NCBI GenBank assembly: GCA_023525715.1
Contig: JAKNSD010000077.1
Coordinates: 62,001-126,000, forward strand
DNA length: 64,000 nt
Direction: 5' to 3'
From: Cichorium intybus
Taxonomy: Eukaryota > Streptophyta > Magnoliopsida > Asterales > Asteraceae
Part shown: positions 22,401 to 34,028 of the stretch, in pieces
Position numbering within the stretch: the first letter of the stretch is position 1
Layout of the letters: every line of letters begins with the position of its first letter
Made by a program: the position numbers and the translations under genes
The notes under the pieces: generated by a model
Database searches by the model: none
Seen by the model: only the letters and a program-made list of their open reading frames with translations
What the model was told of the DNA's origin: nothing

Positions 22401-22654
22401 AAACTAACATCACTACTGAGCACTAAGCTATAAACTCTGAACTTGGTTACAGGTGACGATCGCCTATTGCCCATGATCAAGTTTATTATCCCATGCTCCA
22501 CCTCCCTACTTTTCTTTAGGCCCTGTAAATCAGAACAAATGTGAAAACCACATCCTATGTCAAGAATCCAAGAATAAGAAGATGATGAGTTCTTAGAGAT
22601 AGTGTATATACCTGCTGATGATGACTTCACTTTGCCATCGTTGATGTCCTGCAA
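19497..22654 (-). pseudogene. Copia-B pol (protease, integrase, RT, RNase H), decayed
   Basis: Fragments run in order on the minus strand. Protease (22654-22319) has its catalytic triplet changed from DTG to DIG. The integrase core (22029-21592) has DVCGPF, RSDRGSEY and NGVAERRN. RT (21133-19614 in overlapping frames) has QMDVKTAFLNG and YVDDILLMG. RNase H carries TCESEYIA and the tail. A TAA near 19613 cuts the last residues, but homologous sequence continues to about 19497. Stops and frameshifts between fragments, plus the protease change, mark it as dead. It is closely related to Copia-C. Confidence 0.85.
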
Positions 22655-23528
22655 CTATTTGGGGCAACTCCTTTTCCAGTTGCCTTTTTTTGCAATAAAA
22701 GCAGTCGGCTTCCTTGGGGTTCAGGACATGAGGAATAGCAGAGGGCCTGGATCTCAGACCATTACTGGATGACCCGACTTGAACCTTGTCCTTCCAATTC
22801 TGCTTGGGAGGACCTCTCCTCTTCTTTCCTCTCCCCTTCCCAATAGCCATGAACATGAGTGTTCACGGAAGGTACACCTTTACCCTTTAGCCCATATTCT
22901 GCAGTTTGCAGTATGTTATGCAGTTCAGCCAAGGTGGTCTGAGTGTTGTTCAAATGATAAGCCAATATGAACCGATCATACAACTTGGCAAGGAGTTGAG
23001 GACCATATCAATGGCTAGCTCTTCGTTGATCTACATATTTATCTTCTGAAGCCTCTCCACATATCTCTGCATTCTTTGCACATGGGTGAAGACAAACTTT
23101 CCGTCCTTTAGCTTACAAGCCATCAGGGCTCGGACTACTTCATATTTCTCCTAACGAGCTCCCTTGCAGAACTTTTTTACAAAGTCCTTGTTCATCTCAT
23201 AAGGCCAATAGTCTTCGTAGAACCTTTGCAATTCCGGGACCATTGTAGCAACCATGATGTAGGCCACTTTGGTCGCATCATCATAGTGTTTCTTGTACGA
23301 GGCATATTCCTCGGGAGTAGCTGTGTCGGGGTCAACTTTAATAAGCTCTTTGTCAAGGACATACTTTTTGTCCTCATACCTTAGAGCCATTTTTATGTTT
23401 CTCATCCAATCATTGTAGTTTGTGCCATCCAAAGTCACTTTGAAGCACAATGAGAGGATTGAAGTGACGTTGCTGTTGTTGGAGTGAGGTGCGGGCTGGG
23501 GAGCAGAAGCATCAGTTGAGGAAGACAT
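22593..23528 (-). pseudogene. Copia-B gag, decayed
   Basis: The start is an ATG at 23528, matching the Copia-C gag start at 60786 and followed by the same Ser/Pro-rich N-terminus and NYNDWMRNIKMALRYE-type capsid segment. The frame ends near 23151 and continues in others (22983-22762, 22856-22593). The zinc knuckle begins CFYCK near 22690, but the rest of the knuckle is out of frame. Confidence 0.8.
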
Positions 23529-23600
23529 CTATAAAAGAAGTTAGTTTTAATTAGATATATTCCTTAATATTAACCCAAGAATAACTATTAAGACTAGGAC

Positions 23601-23605
23601 CCAAC
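23601..23605. other. Target site duplication of element Z (left copy, CCAAC)
   Basis: CCAAC precedes the LTR start TGTCACACCC at 23606. The matching copy is at 53414-53418. Five bases is the usual duplication length for LTR retrotransposons. Confidence 0.85.
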
Positions 23606-24044
23606 TGTCACACCCTGATCCTTGGCGAAATCGATCAAGGCGTGATATATTGTTCAAAGTCTCATGACAACTATGTTATAATATGATTAGATTCAATTAA
23701 GTACTAAGTAGGTAAACAAGATCCACAACATACAAATACAAATTCAAATACAAACAACATTTATTACATCAAATTTAAATAGTCTTGTGGGTTTCTAAGG
23801 TATACCATACTTTTCATCAACTTCATTCTTCAAATCTGCATCATGGGTAAAAACAGGTTAACTACGAGAGTTGGTGAGTAATCTAGTTTTATTAAAGAAA
23901 ATTGTGAGTTTGAAATATTTATAATTTGAAACTTGTTTTCTTTGGAAGTCGACAAGCAAGTATTATTGAGATAACGATTTATAAATCAAAAATTGATTAA
24001 CAAATGATAACAACAACAATAAGTCCTCACCCTATATATACATA

Positions 24045-24124
<80 letters not shown>

Positions 24125-24450
24125 ATGGAGCATCTAATCATCATACACACTCAACCACGTGCAATCAATCACCTTAGCGTCCCAAGGCGGGGTGGTCAAC
24201 CCAATAGCGCTATTATTGTTCATAACGTACCTCAAGAATACGGGCATAGTCATGGAGATTAGACTAAAAATGGTAATGCACTACAAGTATATGTAGCGTA
24301 AACAAACAATAATTATACAAATAATGATTCACATATAAATGTCCCAACAATGTCTCAATGGTGAAAAAATAATAAAATGAAGCTGGAACATATTAAAACC
24401 ACATGATACACCCCAAAAGTATTGAAAATTATAAAATATGGGGTAGATTG
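23606..24450 (-). repeat. 3' LTR remnant of element Z
   Basis: 23606 to about 23968 matches 51896-52256 of the 5' LTR with about seven differences visible, then the two diverge. The remainder holds a (TA)n array (24047-24122) and unique AT-rich sequence, and may be LTR sequence lost from the 5' copy or a separate insertion. The U3 start is not seen before Y begins. Confidence 0.6.
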
Positions 24451-25514
24451 TGTGATAATTGTAAATTTTGGTCAACAAAAGTCAACTGTAGTCAAACGAA
24501 GCGTACGTTAATTTATATGTTGAAAAGTTATTTTCCATAACTTTTGCAGTGAATTATTAATATTATAAGTATTGCGTATGCTAAATCAAACAATTATCGG
24601 TTAAAAGTCGAAAATACGGACAGCAGACTGCTGTAGCGTAAAAATTCGATAATCGTACAATTATTATTTTGAGAATAATAACATTCATAAAACGATCTAC
24701 TCGTAAATACGAACCCGTGGATATATAGAACGTCAAAAACGAAGTTCGTATGCGAAAGTTACAACCATTAAATCGCTGTGGACGGATAAATGTACACTGG
24801 GTTTGGACTCAAAATACAAAATGAGGTGCCTTAAACATCAAATATAAAATAACAATTCATATGATAAGTAACGTAATAATACCTAGTATTTAATTTCAAA
24901 GATAAATGCAATTTCCGGTAAAATGCCGAAAATCGCGAAATCGGAAGTATACTGCGCTTAAACGCGTATTCCGGCATCCAACGAGTTAGAATTCAATCAA
25001 AATAAATGTTTGGCAATGTTTTTATACAAAATAATTATTTAGAACTTCGTTTCGTCAAAAACACACAAAATTTCACTAAAACGACTTACTATTTTATAAA
25101 AATCACTTATTTTTATAAAGGATATTGCTATTTTATAAAAACCACACCACCCCACCCCCCTACCCCCCATCGGCTACACCATGCCTCCATGAGATCCAAA
25201 GCCACTAGTAACCATATCTAGGGTATTATAAGCCTAGAATTAAATAATACTAAAGAAATCTAAAGGAAATCTAACTTGGAAATCACCTTAAACTAGGAAA
25301 GTATCATTAGAACCAAGCCACAAACCACCAACACTCACCACTCTTCTCCCTCTCCTCTCTTGCTCTCGGCCAAACCCGCCACCACCACCTTCCATCATCA
25401 ACTTCCATTTCCAAGTCCATTTCTCAAGATCAAGTGGTAAGTTCCATTCCCCTTTTGATTCTAAACAACATAACACAAATTTACACCTTTTACACACACT
25501 AACATCCATCCATA

Positions 25515-25772
25515 TCCATTGGATATTAGCCTTTGTCCAAGGGTCTTTGAGTTCCAAACTTCATCATCTTCAAAGATCTTGCAAGTATCCTTGGTAAGTT
25601 ATGATCATCTAGTGATTTAAGTTCTAAATACCTTCATATACTCTTTTATACACACATACTCACGAAAATCCATTGGATAATAGCTTTGTCCAAGGGTCCT
25701 CCGGGTCTTAGAACCAAAATCTTCAATCTTCTTCCAAGGAATCTTAAGATCCACACTCAAGGTGAGTTCATA
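25515..25772 (+). repeat. Two diverged direct repeats, each ending in a splice-donor-like site
   Basis: Copy 1 (about 25515-25600) and copy 2 (about 25667-25772) share CCATTGGATA, TTGTCCAAGGGTC and a TCTTCAA-rich stretch. Copy 1 ends TTG/GTAAGTT and copy 2 ends AAG/GTGAGTT. Confidence 0.65.
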
Positions 25773-27052
25773 CCCCTCATTTTCATCTTTTCAAACCTTT
25801 TTGGGGGAGAATACAAGTTCTTTACTATATATGTTGTTTATTTCAAGTTTATATGTATTTAAATGATATATATGTTGATTTACACAAGTTTATAAAGTTA
25901 GTATTTGAGTAAAAATACCTTTGACATGAAATATGGATAGATCTTTGTAAGATGTTCGCTACGATACATAATATGCTTGTATAAAAGTTGCTAGATTATA
26001 ATTAAAGTGTGTAAAAATGTTAGAACTTGAACAAAAGTGTTATAAATATGAATTTGACATGAAATATGAGTAGATCCATGTATTATGAACACTTTGACAT
26101 ATTAAGTTGTGTAAAAGTTACTAAACTACAAATAAAGTGTACAAAATATACTAGATCTTGAATAAAAACGTTATAAAAACGAAAACTAGTAAAAACTACG
26201 TTTTTGTAAATAAAGGCACTATTTTCTAGCAAAAATGGTTATAATCAAGATATTACACTATTTTTGTGAGAAATATCTCAAAAGATGATATTCATAATCT
26301 TTGAACAAGTTATTTCGCTAACGTTCGTAAAAATAAGGTTATTACGACGCAATTACTAAAAATAGACTATTATTGGAATAGTTTATGAACAAAAGGTTAC
26401 TGTGATATTTAAACATGACAAAAATAATTATATAAAAATATATAATTATTATACTTTACTATTTTATCATGGGAAAAATGATAATGGACGATTACAAGAG
26501 TTTTTATATACAAATCGTACGTAAACAAGTTGATTGGAATACATACATTTTTGTGAGATGAATCTTCACAGTACTTTTTATAAGTACCTACTATAAGTCC
26601 TGAATTTATATAACCAGAGTCTCGGTAAGAGAGCGCGATATTTGAGTATAGATCTATACGGGGCTTGACAAACCCCGCACCTGAGCTGCTAGCTACAGCT
26701 TGACCGGTAGGTCTGAGGTGTCCAAATGTCTAACATTCCGACGCTTGAAGAACGTCGCAGCAGGCCAACTAGTCACAGTATGGTTATATGGTATCTCACA
26801 TGGGAAAATAATCAACTTAATACTTTTATAAATTGTTTACGTGGAAACACACATTTCAAAGAAAGTACACTACAGTTTACATATTTCATTTTAGTCTTTG
26901 GGATTTAAGGACTTGGAACTTTTTATGAGAAAATATTGGATTTTCTTGGTTTTCAACACTATCGTTTACAAACAAAGGACATTTCTTATACAAAAATCTT
27001 ATGAACTCACCAACTTAATTGTTGACACTTTTTCAACTACTTGTATTCTCAG
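25761..27052 (+). other. Apparent intron in the 5' LTR of Y
   Basis: The donor is AAG/GTGAGTTCATA (GGTGAGTTCATA at 25761-25772). The acceptor TTGTATTCTCAG ends at 27052. The box TATGAACTCACC (27000-27011) lies 41 nt before it and is the exact 12-base reverse complement of the donor. The same arrangement occurs in X. Splicing is inferred from sequence only. Confidence 0.5.
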
Positions 27053-27291
27053 GAAATTGATAACGTAAGTTCAAGCGCTACGAGATGAGACGTTACGACG
27101 TCATTTTTGGTTTATTTTGATATCATTGTAATTGTATTTGAAACATGCCACTTTTTAAAACAATGTAACATTTGCAATTATTTAATGATGGTTGTTTGCT
27201 TGGAATCACTATTATTCAACTTTGTTATGATATTGTTCATGAAGTCATCCACCCTTGAACTATTCCGCCAATACGGTTTGAGGGTGTGACA

Positions 27292-27309
27292 GATTGGTAT
27301 CAGAGCATT
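27292..27309 (+). other. Primer binding site of Y
   Basis: GATTGGTATCAGAGCATT follows the LTR end, matching the initiator Met tRNA 3' end (TGGTATCAGAGC). It fixes the plus orientation of Y. Confidence 0.9.
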
Positions 27310-27925
<616 letters not shown>

Positions 27926-28695
27926 ATGGTAGGATTCCATTTGCCAGGAGACCCATATTTCCCCGAGGAGGGAAATGGGGGATGGCTTAATGAGGAACCA
28001 GAAGAGGAACCCGAAGAGGTTCCGGAAGAGGAACCAGAGGAAGCTTCGGAAGAAGAAGACCAATGGGACGAGGAAGAGTCAGAAGATGAACCAGAAGTCA
28101 TCGACCCCCGTCACCCAGTCCGCAGCTTACATGCACCACCGCCACCACCACTATTTCAGGTATATCGCCACCTGGTGGCCCGTTATGGATGCGTACACCT
28201 CGAAAGAGGGTACTTCCCATTCACCGCCCCTTACTAATAGAAGAACCTCTTCAGGGCCCGACACCAGATTGGGCAGAGCAAATACGCGTCTGGAGCCGCG
28301 AGCAGGACTTGCGACCCCCGTATCACCTATTCTACGACCACTACGACATCAGCAGAGGGGGCTATGCAGACCGAGCTTTACCTACCATGGTCGGACGCAT
28401 CAGACGTCAGGAGGAGCGGATTAGGGCGGCCTCCAGCCAGATCATGGATGTGGGAGCTACTGCCGAGGTCACAGCAGCGCGTCTTCGACGCTTAGACGAG
28501 ACCCGTGGCCATACCGCTGGACGACTCGACTCACTCGAGGAGGACGGACGGACAGTTATGGGTATGTTTCAGGAGGCCTTTGAGCGGATATCAGATTCTG
28601 AGCAGAGGATACGAGACATTGAGCGGAGGGCCGAGGAGGCTGAGCGAGAGGCTGCCGATCTGAGGGCACAGGTGGATGCACTACGCAGAGCTGGG
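27926..28695 (+). pseudogene. Y upstream ORF: acidic, coiled-coil protein (frameshifted, interrupted)
   Basis: The ATG is at 27926. The N-terminal part is dominated by Glu-Glu-Pro repeats, then a Pro run. A frameshift near 28220 moves reading to the frame of 28189-28734. There a long Arg/Glu/Ala-rich segment with heptad spacing (RLRRLDETRGHTAGRLDSLEED and onward) predicts a coiled coil. Solo LTR A inserted at its very end. Without the insert the frame would stop six codons later at TGA (30168-30170). It lies between LTR and gag, where typical Tekay elements are not expected to have a separate protein. The function is unknown. Confidence 0.6.
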
Positions 28696-28779
28696 TGTAA
28701 CGCCCAGTTTTTCAGCCTGGAATTTACAAGATAATATCACCAGGGATCGTCCCATGATCCAAGCTAAGCGTTACCTATC

Positions 28780-28831
28780 CTGCAAAACCACATAAAACAA
28801 CAGGGTAAGCTATAAAGCTTAGTGAGTAATC
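28780..28831 (-). other. Branch-like box and 3' splice site in LTR A
   Basis: The minus strand reads GATTACTCAC (28831-28822), then 42 nt later TTTTGCAG (ending 28780). GATTACTCAC is the exact reverse complement of the LTR A donor GTGAGTAATC. Confidence 0.5.
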
Positions 28832-29345
28832 TAATCACAGTATGACCTATATGGTCACACATGTTACAGGATCACCGTTCCTGTCAGCTTCACAGTCCTA
28901 TCCGACTCGTAATTCACACTGTGAAACTACCGTATTACCCGACGTCAGTCACTATACAGTATCACCCACTGATACTCACTATTAGACTGTCCCACACAGT
29001 CTTATCTTACATCGTCACGACTCACACCTTTAGCTACTGCCATCTCTTTTTATTTATTATTTGGTATTAGTTTTCACAAATTCTTATACCATCTCACGGT
29101 ATACCCCCTCACTTAACGGCTTCCTCATACAAGTATGGTCATAGTACATCTATGATTACCTCATGTTTTGATAGTATATGGTAAATATTGCAGTCCCCTG
29201 ACATGCATTATATATCATTATTTATTCACTCTTCTCAGTATCATCTTATGGTACTTTTAGGTTTATAACTTGGATTTACCCTCACGACAACACACCTGCT
29301 TCCCACACAAGTATTATTACTTTACAGCTTTATATTTCCTTTAGT

Positions 29346-29523
29346 AATTCCAATACGGCATTCCATGATTTATCAAATAAAGAACGGCCAGGTAGAAGAT
29401 TAGTTGGGGTGGCAGGATCCTTTCAGCATTTTAGCCTTTCGGAAAATCCAACAACCAGATCCCAAGTAATCGGCCTAGACACCGTCCTCGTAAGTAAATC
29501 AATCAGCATTACCTTTGGAATTA
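29346..29523 (-). repeat. 176-nt LTR module, copy in LTR A
   Basis: Bounded by TAATTCCAA and TTGGAATTA in the sense of the LTR. The core (CGGTGTCTAGGCCGAT, TGTTGGATTTTCCGAAAGG, CTTCTACCTGGCCGTTC) is nearly identical in LTR B and close in X, far above the similarity of the surrounding LTRs. It lies about 300 nt after the TATA box and about 80 nt after the donor-like site. Confidence 0.8.
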
Positions 29524-29603
29524 TGAATTATTGGAAATAAATTTATTACACCCCTCGTATTTTATAGTTTAACACATATAAACTATTAAGGAGATACGGT
29601 AGC

Positions 29604-29962
29604 GATTACTCACCTGAGGTTGACGTTTTCTCGGAGTCCTGTCGCATTTCCCGTTTCTGAACCGCTGACAGTTCCCGAGCACCTTGCTGCTAGCTATCGC
29701 TCGTTTCTCACCTTCCATCATCCTCCCTCACCGTATTTTCCTTACCAGAACACTCCTCTATATCGTATATGTGTTTGGTGTGTGTTGTGAGTTAAAATGA
29801 GGCTTAGAACACCTATTTATAGGCCTCCTGGACCTCCGTCGCGTCGCGACAAGCTTACGGTCGCGTCGCGATGACACACGATCAATGATTAACTGATTGC
29901 GCAAATTACGGAGCTGCCGACACTCCATCGCGTCGCGACCGCCACACCCGTCGCGTCGTGAC
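29604..29962 (-). promoter_or_regulatory. LTR A promoter: four GTCGCGTCGCGAC words, TATA box and donor
   Basis: Words at 29838-29850, 29860-29871, 29928-29939 and 29950-29962 match GTCGCGTCGCGAC (arms GTCGCG/CGCGAC) exactly or with one change or a missing end base. Downstream on the minus strand are TATAAATAGG (about 29812-29821) and, 200 nt further, CAG/GTGAGTAATC (29616-29604). The GC-rich words stand out from AT-rich surroundings. Confidence 0.65.
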
Positions 29963-30152
29963 CTGTAAATTTTATAGATTAAACTAGACTCAATTTGCAA
30001 ACTTTGTGCACTGGTTTGAGGTCAATCCGATTTTTGTAGAATTAATTATGATTTTTCTAAGATCGGCATACAATGCTGATTTTTATATGAAATTATAACT
30101 AATGTTTTTTTTTTATCTGAAACATTATCCGGAACACGGGTGTTACACTGGG

Positions 30153-30590
30153 GGATCCAGTTCGTCTTGAGTAGTACTCGTACTACTCAAATTTTGTTAT
30201 AGACTAGGACCTTACGAGTAGGCACTATACGCTACTCGCTCTATATGTAGGCACGACCCTACAATTAAGTGATTACACTCTTTGTGGGTCGTTACGCCGC
30301 CCGTTTATTATTATTTTTTTAACATTGTAGACCTCTGCGAAGGTCAAATTTTCCATCTTAAAAATCATGTAACACTACAAATTATTATTAATATGATGAC
30401 ATGGTTTATTTATGAAGCATTGTACAAATATTTGATATGTATGTTTCAAACTGGTTTATGGTTGCGATCTACGAAAAGAAAAAGACAAAGAGAAACTTAA
30501 AATATAGTCGCCATGTCCTAACGACAACATACATATAATAGTCCTTACAAGAACTAACCAACGTCGATCTTAAATCCTTATGGCAGAATC
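30153..30590 (+). other. Y leader before gag
   Basis: Non-coding after the TGA that would end the interrupted upstream ORF (30168-30170). No gene or RNA seen. Confidence 0.6.
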
Positions 30591-32387
30591 ATGCCACCAC
30601 GCCGAAGAAATAACAGACGCACACCCGTCGAGACACCCGAAGCACCTATGATGGACTCGGCGACATTCCAAGCCGCTGTCACGGCAGCCGTGACCGCAGC
30701 TGTTGCCCATATTAACACCAACGGGATAAATGGAAACGGAAGTGGAAACGGCACCAACGATTCCACCAATGGGGAAACATCAAACCATTCTCGAACGTTT
30801 AATTACAAAGATTTTGTCAGTTGCAAGCCGATAACTTTCCACGGCACAGGTGGTGTCCTTGCCCTCACAAGGTGGATCGAGAAAACCGAGTCGATCTTCG
30901 ATATCACTGCGTGCCCAGAAGAGATGAAAGTAAAGTTCGCTGCCTGCACTTTCGCTGAGATGGCTATGTCTTGGTGGAAGGGCCACGTCAAGTCGCTGAC
31001 ACTCCCAGTGGCAAACGCGATGGGCTGGGAGGAATTAAAGACAATGTTGATGAAGGAGTACTGCCCCCGAGGGGAAATCCAGAAGTTGGAACAAGAGCTG
31101 TGGAACCTCACAATGAAAGGTTCGGATCTAAACGCTTACACAAACCGATTCAACGATCTTGCAACCCTCTGCCCAGCCATGGTCACACCGGAGTCTGTAA
31201 AAGTGGAACGTTACATCTGGGGACTATCATCCCAGATCCAAGGGAATGTGGAAGCCGCAAGTCCTGCCACTTTTGACAGCGCCAAACGATTGGCCCAACG
31301 ATTGGTCGACCACGGGGTGTGCCAGGGAACCATGACCCAAAAGACCGAACAGCCAAGAGAAAGGGATCACAAGAGGAAACCCTGGAACAGGGGGAGAAAC
31401 CAACCAAATCAAGATGGTGCGAAAAGACAACAGATTGTGGCAGTTCGTGCAGCCACTGTTCCGAACGCCCCAACCACCACCAAGCAATACATTGGGACGT
31501 TACCCAAGTGCAACAAGTGCAATTTCCACCATACTGGAGCCTGTAGGGAAATGCACTGCTTGAACTGTAACAAGAAGGGCCACACCGCCCGATTCTGCAG
31601 GACGCCAACCCGACAAGCCACCCAAGCCACTAATGTTGGGGTGAGTCAAGCTTGCTATGGTTGCGGCGAGACAGGGCATTATAAGCGTGATTGCCCGAAG
31701 ACAAAAAATGTGGGGAGAAATGGAAGAGTCCTAGCTATGGGACGCGCGGAAGCGGTGGAGGATCCTACCGTGGTTACCGGTACGTTCCTCGTCAATAATT
31801 CATATGCTTGTGTACTATTCGATAGCGGTGCGGAGAGGAGTTTCGTAAGCCATGAGTTTAAATACTTACTAAAACAAAAACCTCAACCACTCAATGAAAC
31901 ATTTACAGTAGAAATGGCTAATGGCAAAACAGAAAGCACAAACGACATATATGTAGGCTGTACACTTACTCTGGACGATCACTCCTTTCAAATCGACCTA
32001 ATGCCTGTTAAAATAGGAAGTTTTGACGTGATTGTTGGTATGGATTGGCTAATTCCCCATCATGCCGACATCATGTGTTACGAACAAGGAATCCGACTTC
32101 ATCTGCCGAATGACAAGACCTTTGTTGTCTATGGTGATAAACCCAGTACCAGCCTCCGAATCGTGTCTTGCATCAAAGCCCGAAAGTACCTACAGAAAAG
32201 ATACCATGCCTTCCTAGCCCACGTTGTTGACGAAAAGAAAGAAGTAAAGAACATCAAAGAGATCCCTGAAGTCTGCGACTTTCCCGACGTATTTACAGAA
32301 GACCTTCTAGGAGTACCACCCGCACGACAAGTCGAGTTCAGAATCGATTTGATCCCAGGAGCCACCCCAGTAGCAAAAGCGCCATAA
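30591..32387 (+). CDS. Y gag-protease (open 598 codons, ends at a premature TAA)
   Basis: The N-terminus is Arg-rich. The Gypsy gag capsid domain (retrotrans_gag) covers about residues 80-230 with WWKGHVKSL and YTNRFNDLATLCP motifs. Two zinc knuckles follow at about 320-365 (CLNCNKKGHTARFC and CYGCGETGHYKRDC). The aspartic protease, with active site FDSGAERSF, is at about 405-415. The frame then enters the segment before RT (FPDVFTEDLLGVPP) and stops at TAA 32385-32387, while homologous RT sequence continues in the same frame. This is therefore a nonsense mutation rather than the natural end. Confidence 0.88.
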   Translation: MPPRRRNNRRTPVETPEAPMMDSATFQAAVTAAVTAAVAHINTNGINGNGSGNGTNDSTNGETSNHSRTFNYKDFVSCKPITFHGTGGVLALTRWIEKTESIFDITACPEEMKVKFAACTFAEMAMSWWKGHVKSLTLPVANAMGWEELKTMLMKEYCPRGEIQKLEQELWNLTMKGSDLNAYTNRFNDLATLCPAMVTPESVKVERYIWGLSSQIQGNVEAASPATFDSAKRLAQRLVDHGVCQGTMTQKTEQPRERDHKRKPWNRGRNQPNQDGAKRQQIVAVRAATVPNAPTTTKQYIGTLPKCNKCNFHHTGACREMHCLNCNKKGHTARFCRTPTRQATQATNVGVSQACYGCGETGHYKRDCPKTKNVGRNGRVLAMGRAEAVEDPTVVTGTFLVNNSYACVLFDSGAERSFVSHEFKYLLKQKPQPLNETFTVEMANGKTESTNDIYVGCTLTLDDHSFQIDLMPVKIGSFDVIVGMDWLIPHHADIMCYEQGIRLHLPNDKTFVVYGDKPSTSLRIVSCIKARKYLQKRYHAFLAHVVDEKKEVKNIKEIPEVCDFPDVFTEDLLGVPPARQVEFRIDLIPGATPVAKAP

Positions 32388-33093
32388 CGATTAGCCCCGA
32401 CAGAAATGCAAGAATTATCCAGCCAACTAAACGAACTGCTAAGTAAAGGGTTCATCAGGCCGAGCTTCTCGCCTTGGGGAGCGCCGGTCTTGTTCGTGAA
32501 GAAGAAGGATGGATCATTCCGTATGTGCATTGACTATCAGGAGTTGAACAAGCTCACCATCAAAAACCGATACCCGTTACCCCGAATTGCCGACCTGTTC
32601 GATCAACTCCAAGGTCGAGTTATTTCTCAAAAATCGATCTGAGGTCGGGATATCATCAACTCAAGGTTCAAGAAGAAGATGTTCCCAAAACGGCATTCAG
32701 AACTCGCTACGGTCATTATGAATTCGTTGTGATGCCCTTCGGATTAACCAATGCACCCGCAGTGTTCATGGATCTGATGAACCGTGTATGCCGACCTTAC
32801 CTAGATAAATTCGTGATAGTGTTCATCGACGACATACTTATCTATTCACGAAGTAAGGAGGAACATAGTCAGCATTTACGACATGTTTTGGAGACGTTAA
32901 GAGCAGAGAAGCTGTATGCGAAATTTTCGAAATGTGAATTTTGGCTTCTAAAAGTGGACTTTCTAGGCCACGTAGTCAGCAAAGAAGGGATACATGTGGA
33001 TCCCTCCAAAATCAAAGCCATCGAAAGCTGGGAAGCACCAAGAACTCCGACAGAAATCCATCAGTTTTGGGCCTTGCTGGCTATTACCGAAGA
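32388..33093 (+). pseudogene. Y reverse transcriptase, N-terminal part
   Basis: 32406-32642 continues the gag frame with the RT fingers (GFIRPSFSPWGAPVLFVKKK and the following YQELN). A frameshift near 32630 then moves reading to the frame of 32729-33093, with the catalytic FIDDILIYS and the FLGHVVSKEGI motif. Solo LTR B interrupts after about 33088. Confidence 0.85.
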
Positions 33094-33336
33094 TGTAACA
33101 TCCCAAAATTTTAGGGTAAAATTAAAAAAAACTTTAAACGAACACTTCAATATAAGAAAAGCCACTTAATTAATTTTGATAAAATTCCATAACTTATAAG
33201 TTTAATGAAAACAACCCAGGTTTAACAAAAATTAATGAAATCACAACATAGCGGAACATCCATTCAAAAACAGTCATCCAATGAAGCAGCACAGTGTATA
33301 CTGGTCACGCCTTGCCATCCATGGTACCTGATGTAC

Positions 33337-33723
33337 CTGAAACAGTAGTTTATATAGGGAAAGGGTAAGCACGGAGCTTAGTGAGTTCCTCAAAATATCA
33401 TACGATCCATCACACAACATAGAACACATCATAACCATTCATATGTCTGTGAGACTCGCGGGCTATCCCTGTTCCGCCTGAAGACTCACGAGCAGTTCTC
33501 GTTCCGTCTTATCGCTCGCAGGCTTTCCCGTTCCGTCTAATGACTCGCAGGCTATTCCCGTTCCGCCTGTTGGCTTGCGGGCTATTCCCGTTCCGTCCAC
33601 AAACAATCATTATCATAGAAATAATTCATACAATTATTATAACATGTAAGACTACCTTAGTCTAACCTATCTTCCTTCCTATGCATGCAATATCACCTAT
33701 AGTATAGTGAGAAGACTCACCTG
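33337..33723 (-). other. Splice-like signals in LTR B
   Basis: On the minus strand are donor CAG/GTGAGTCTTC (33723-33714), box GGAACTCACTAAG (from 33389) and acceptor TGTTTCAG (ending 33337, 44 nt after the box core). Only six bases pair between donor and box. An alternative donor AAG/GTAACTAC is near 34174. Confidence 0.35.
33452..33600. repeat. Five tandem units of about 30 bp in LTR B
   Basis: Each unit follows GACTCGCRGGCTATTCCCGT then TCCGYCT, with one to several changes per unit. It lies in the part of the LTR downstream of the TATA box. Confidence 0.8.
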
Positions 33724-33853
33724 ATTGTAGTTGACTATATCGTTTATCTTTCTCGCCTTTGTATTTCCTTTCAACTTTAACTGTTAACATAATAGAAATC
33801 TATCATTTCTTAATCCTTAACAATATTATAGTCGCATCATAAAACCCTTCAAT

Positions 33854-34028
33854 AATTCCAACATGATACTCCATGATTTATCAAGTAAAGAACGGCCAGG
33901 TAGAAGATTAGATGGGGTGGCAGGATCCTTTCAGCATTTTAGCCTTTCGGAAAATCCAACAACCAGATCCCAAGTAATCGGCCTAGTCACCGTCCTCGTA
34001 AGTAAATCAATCGGTATTATTTTCAGAA
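33854..34028 (-). repeat. 176-nt LTR module, copy in LTR B
   Basis: Nearly identical to the copy in LTR A over its central 140 bases. One terminal repeat is intact (TTGGAATTA in sense orientation); the other has decayed (TAATTCTGA). Confidence 0.8.

Larger units (their letters stand above)
24451..27291 (+). repeat. 5' LTR of element Y
   Basis: It starts TGTGATAATTG and ends GAGGGTGTGACA just before the PBS. The first 435 bp match the truncated 3' LTR (36953-37387). It is related to the LTR of X in its second half, but lacks the 176-nt module. It contains two near-repeats of about 90-105 bp and an apparent intron. Confidence 0.9.
28696..30147 (-). repeat. Solo LTR A inside Y
   Basis: 1452 bp, plus-strand ends TGTAACGCCC and GGTGTTACA, flanked by a perfect CTGGG duplication (28691-28695 and 30148-30152). 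The promoter and splice signals point to minus orientation. The last 200 bp resemble LTR B, so the two are related families. No internal sequence remains. Confidence 0.93.

Noticed and set aside
24440..24450. GGGGTAGATTG before the Y LTR as a polypurine tract, making 24451 a 3' LTR
   Set aside because: It lacks the TTTCGGGACGAAATTC block seen before true 3' LTRs, and a PBS follows the LTR at 27292.
30578..31630. Minus-strand ORFs opposite Y gag, including one of 141 codons
   Set aside because: Mirror frames of a GC-richer coding region.
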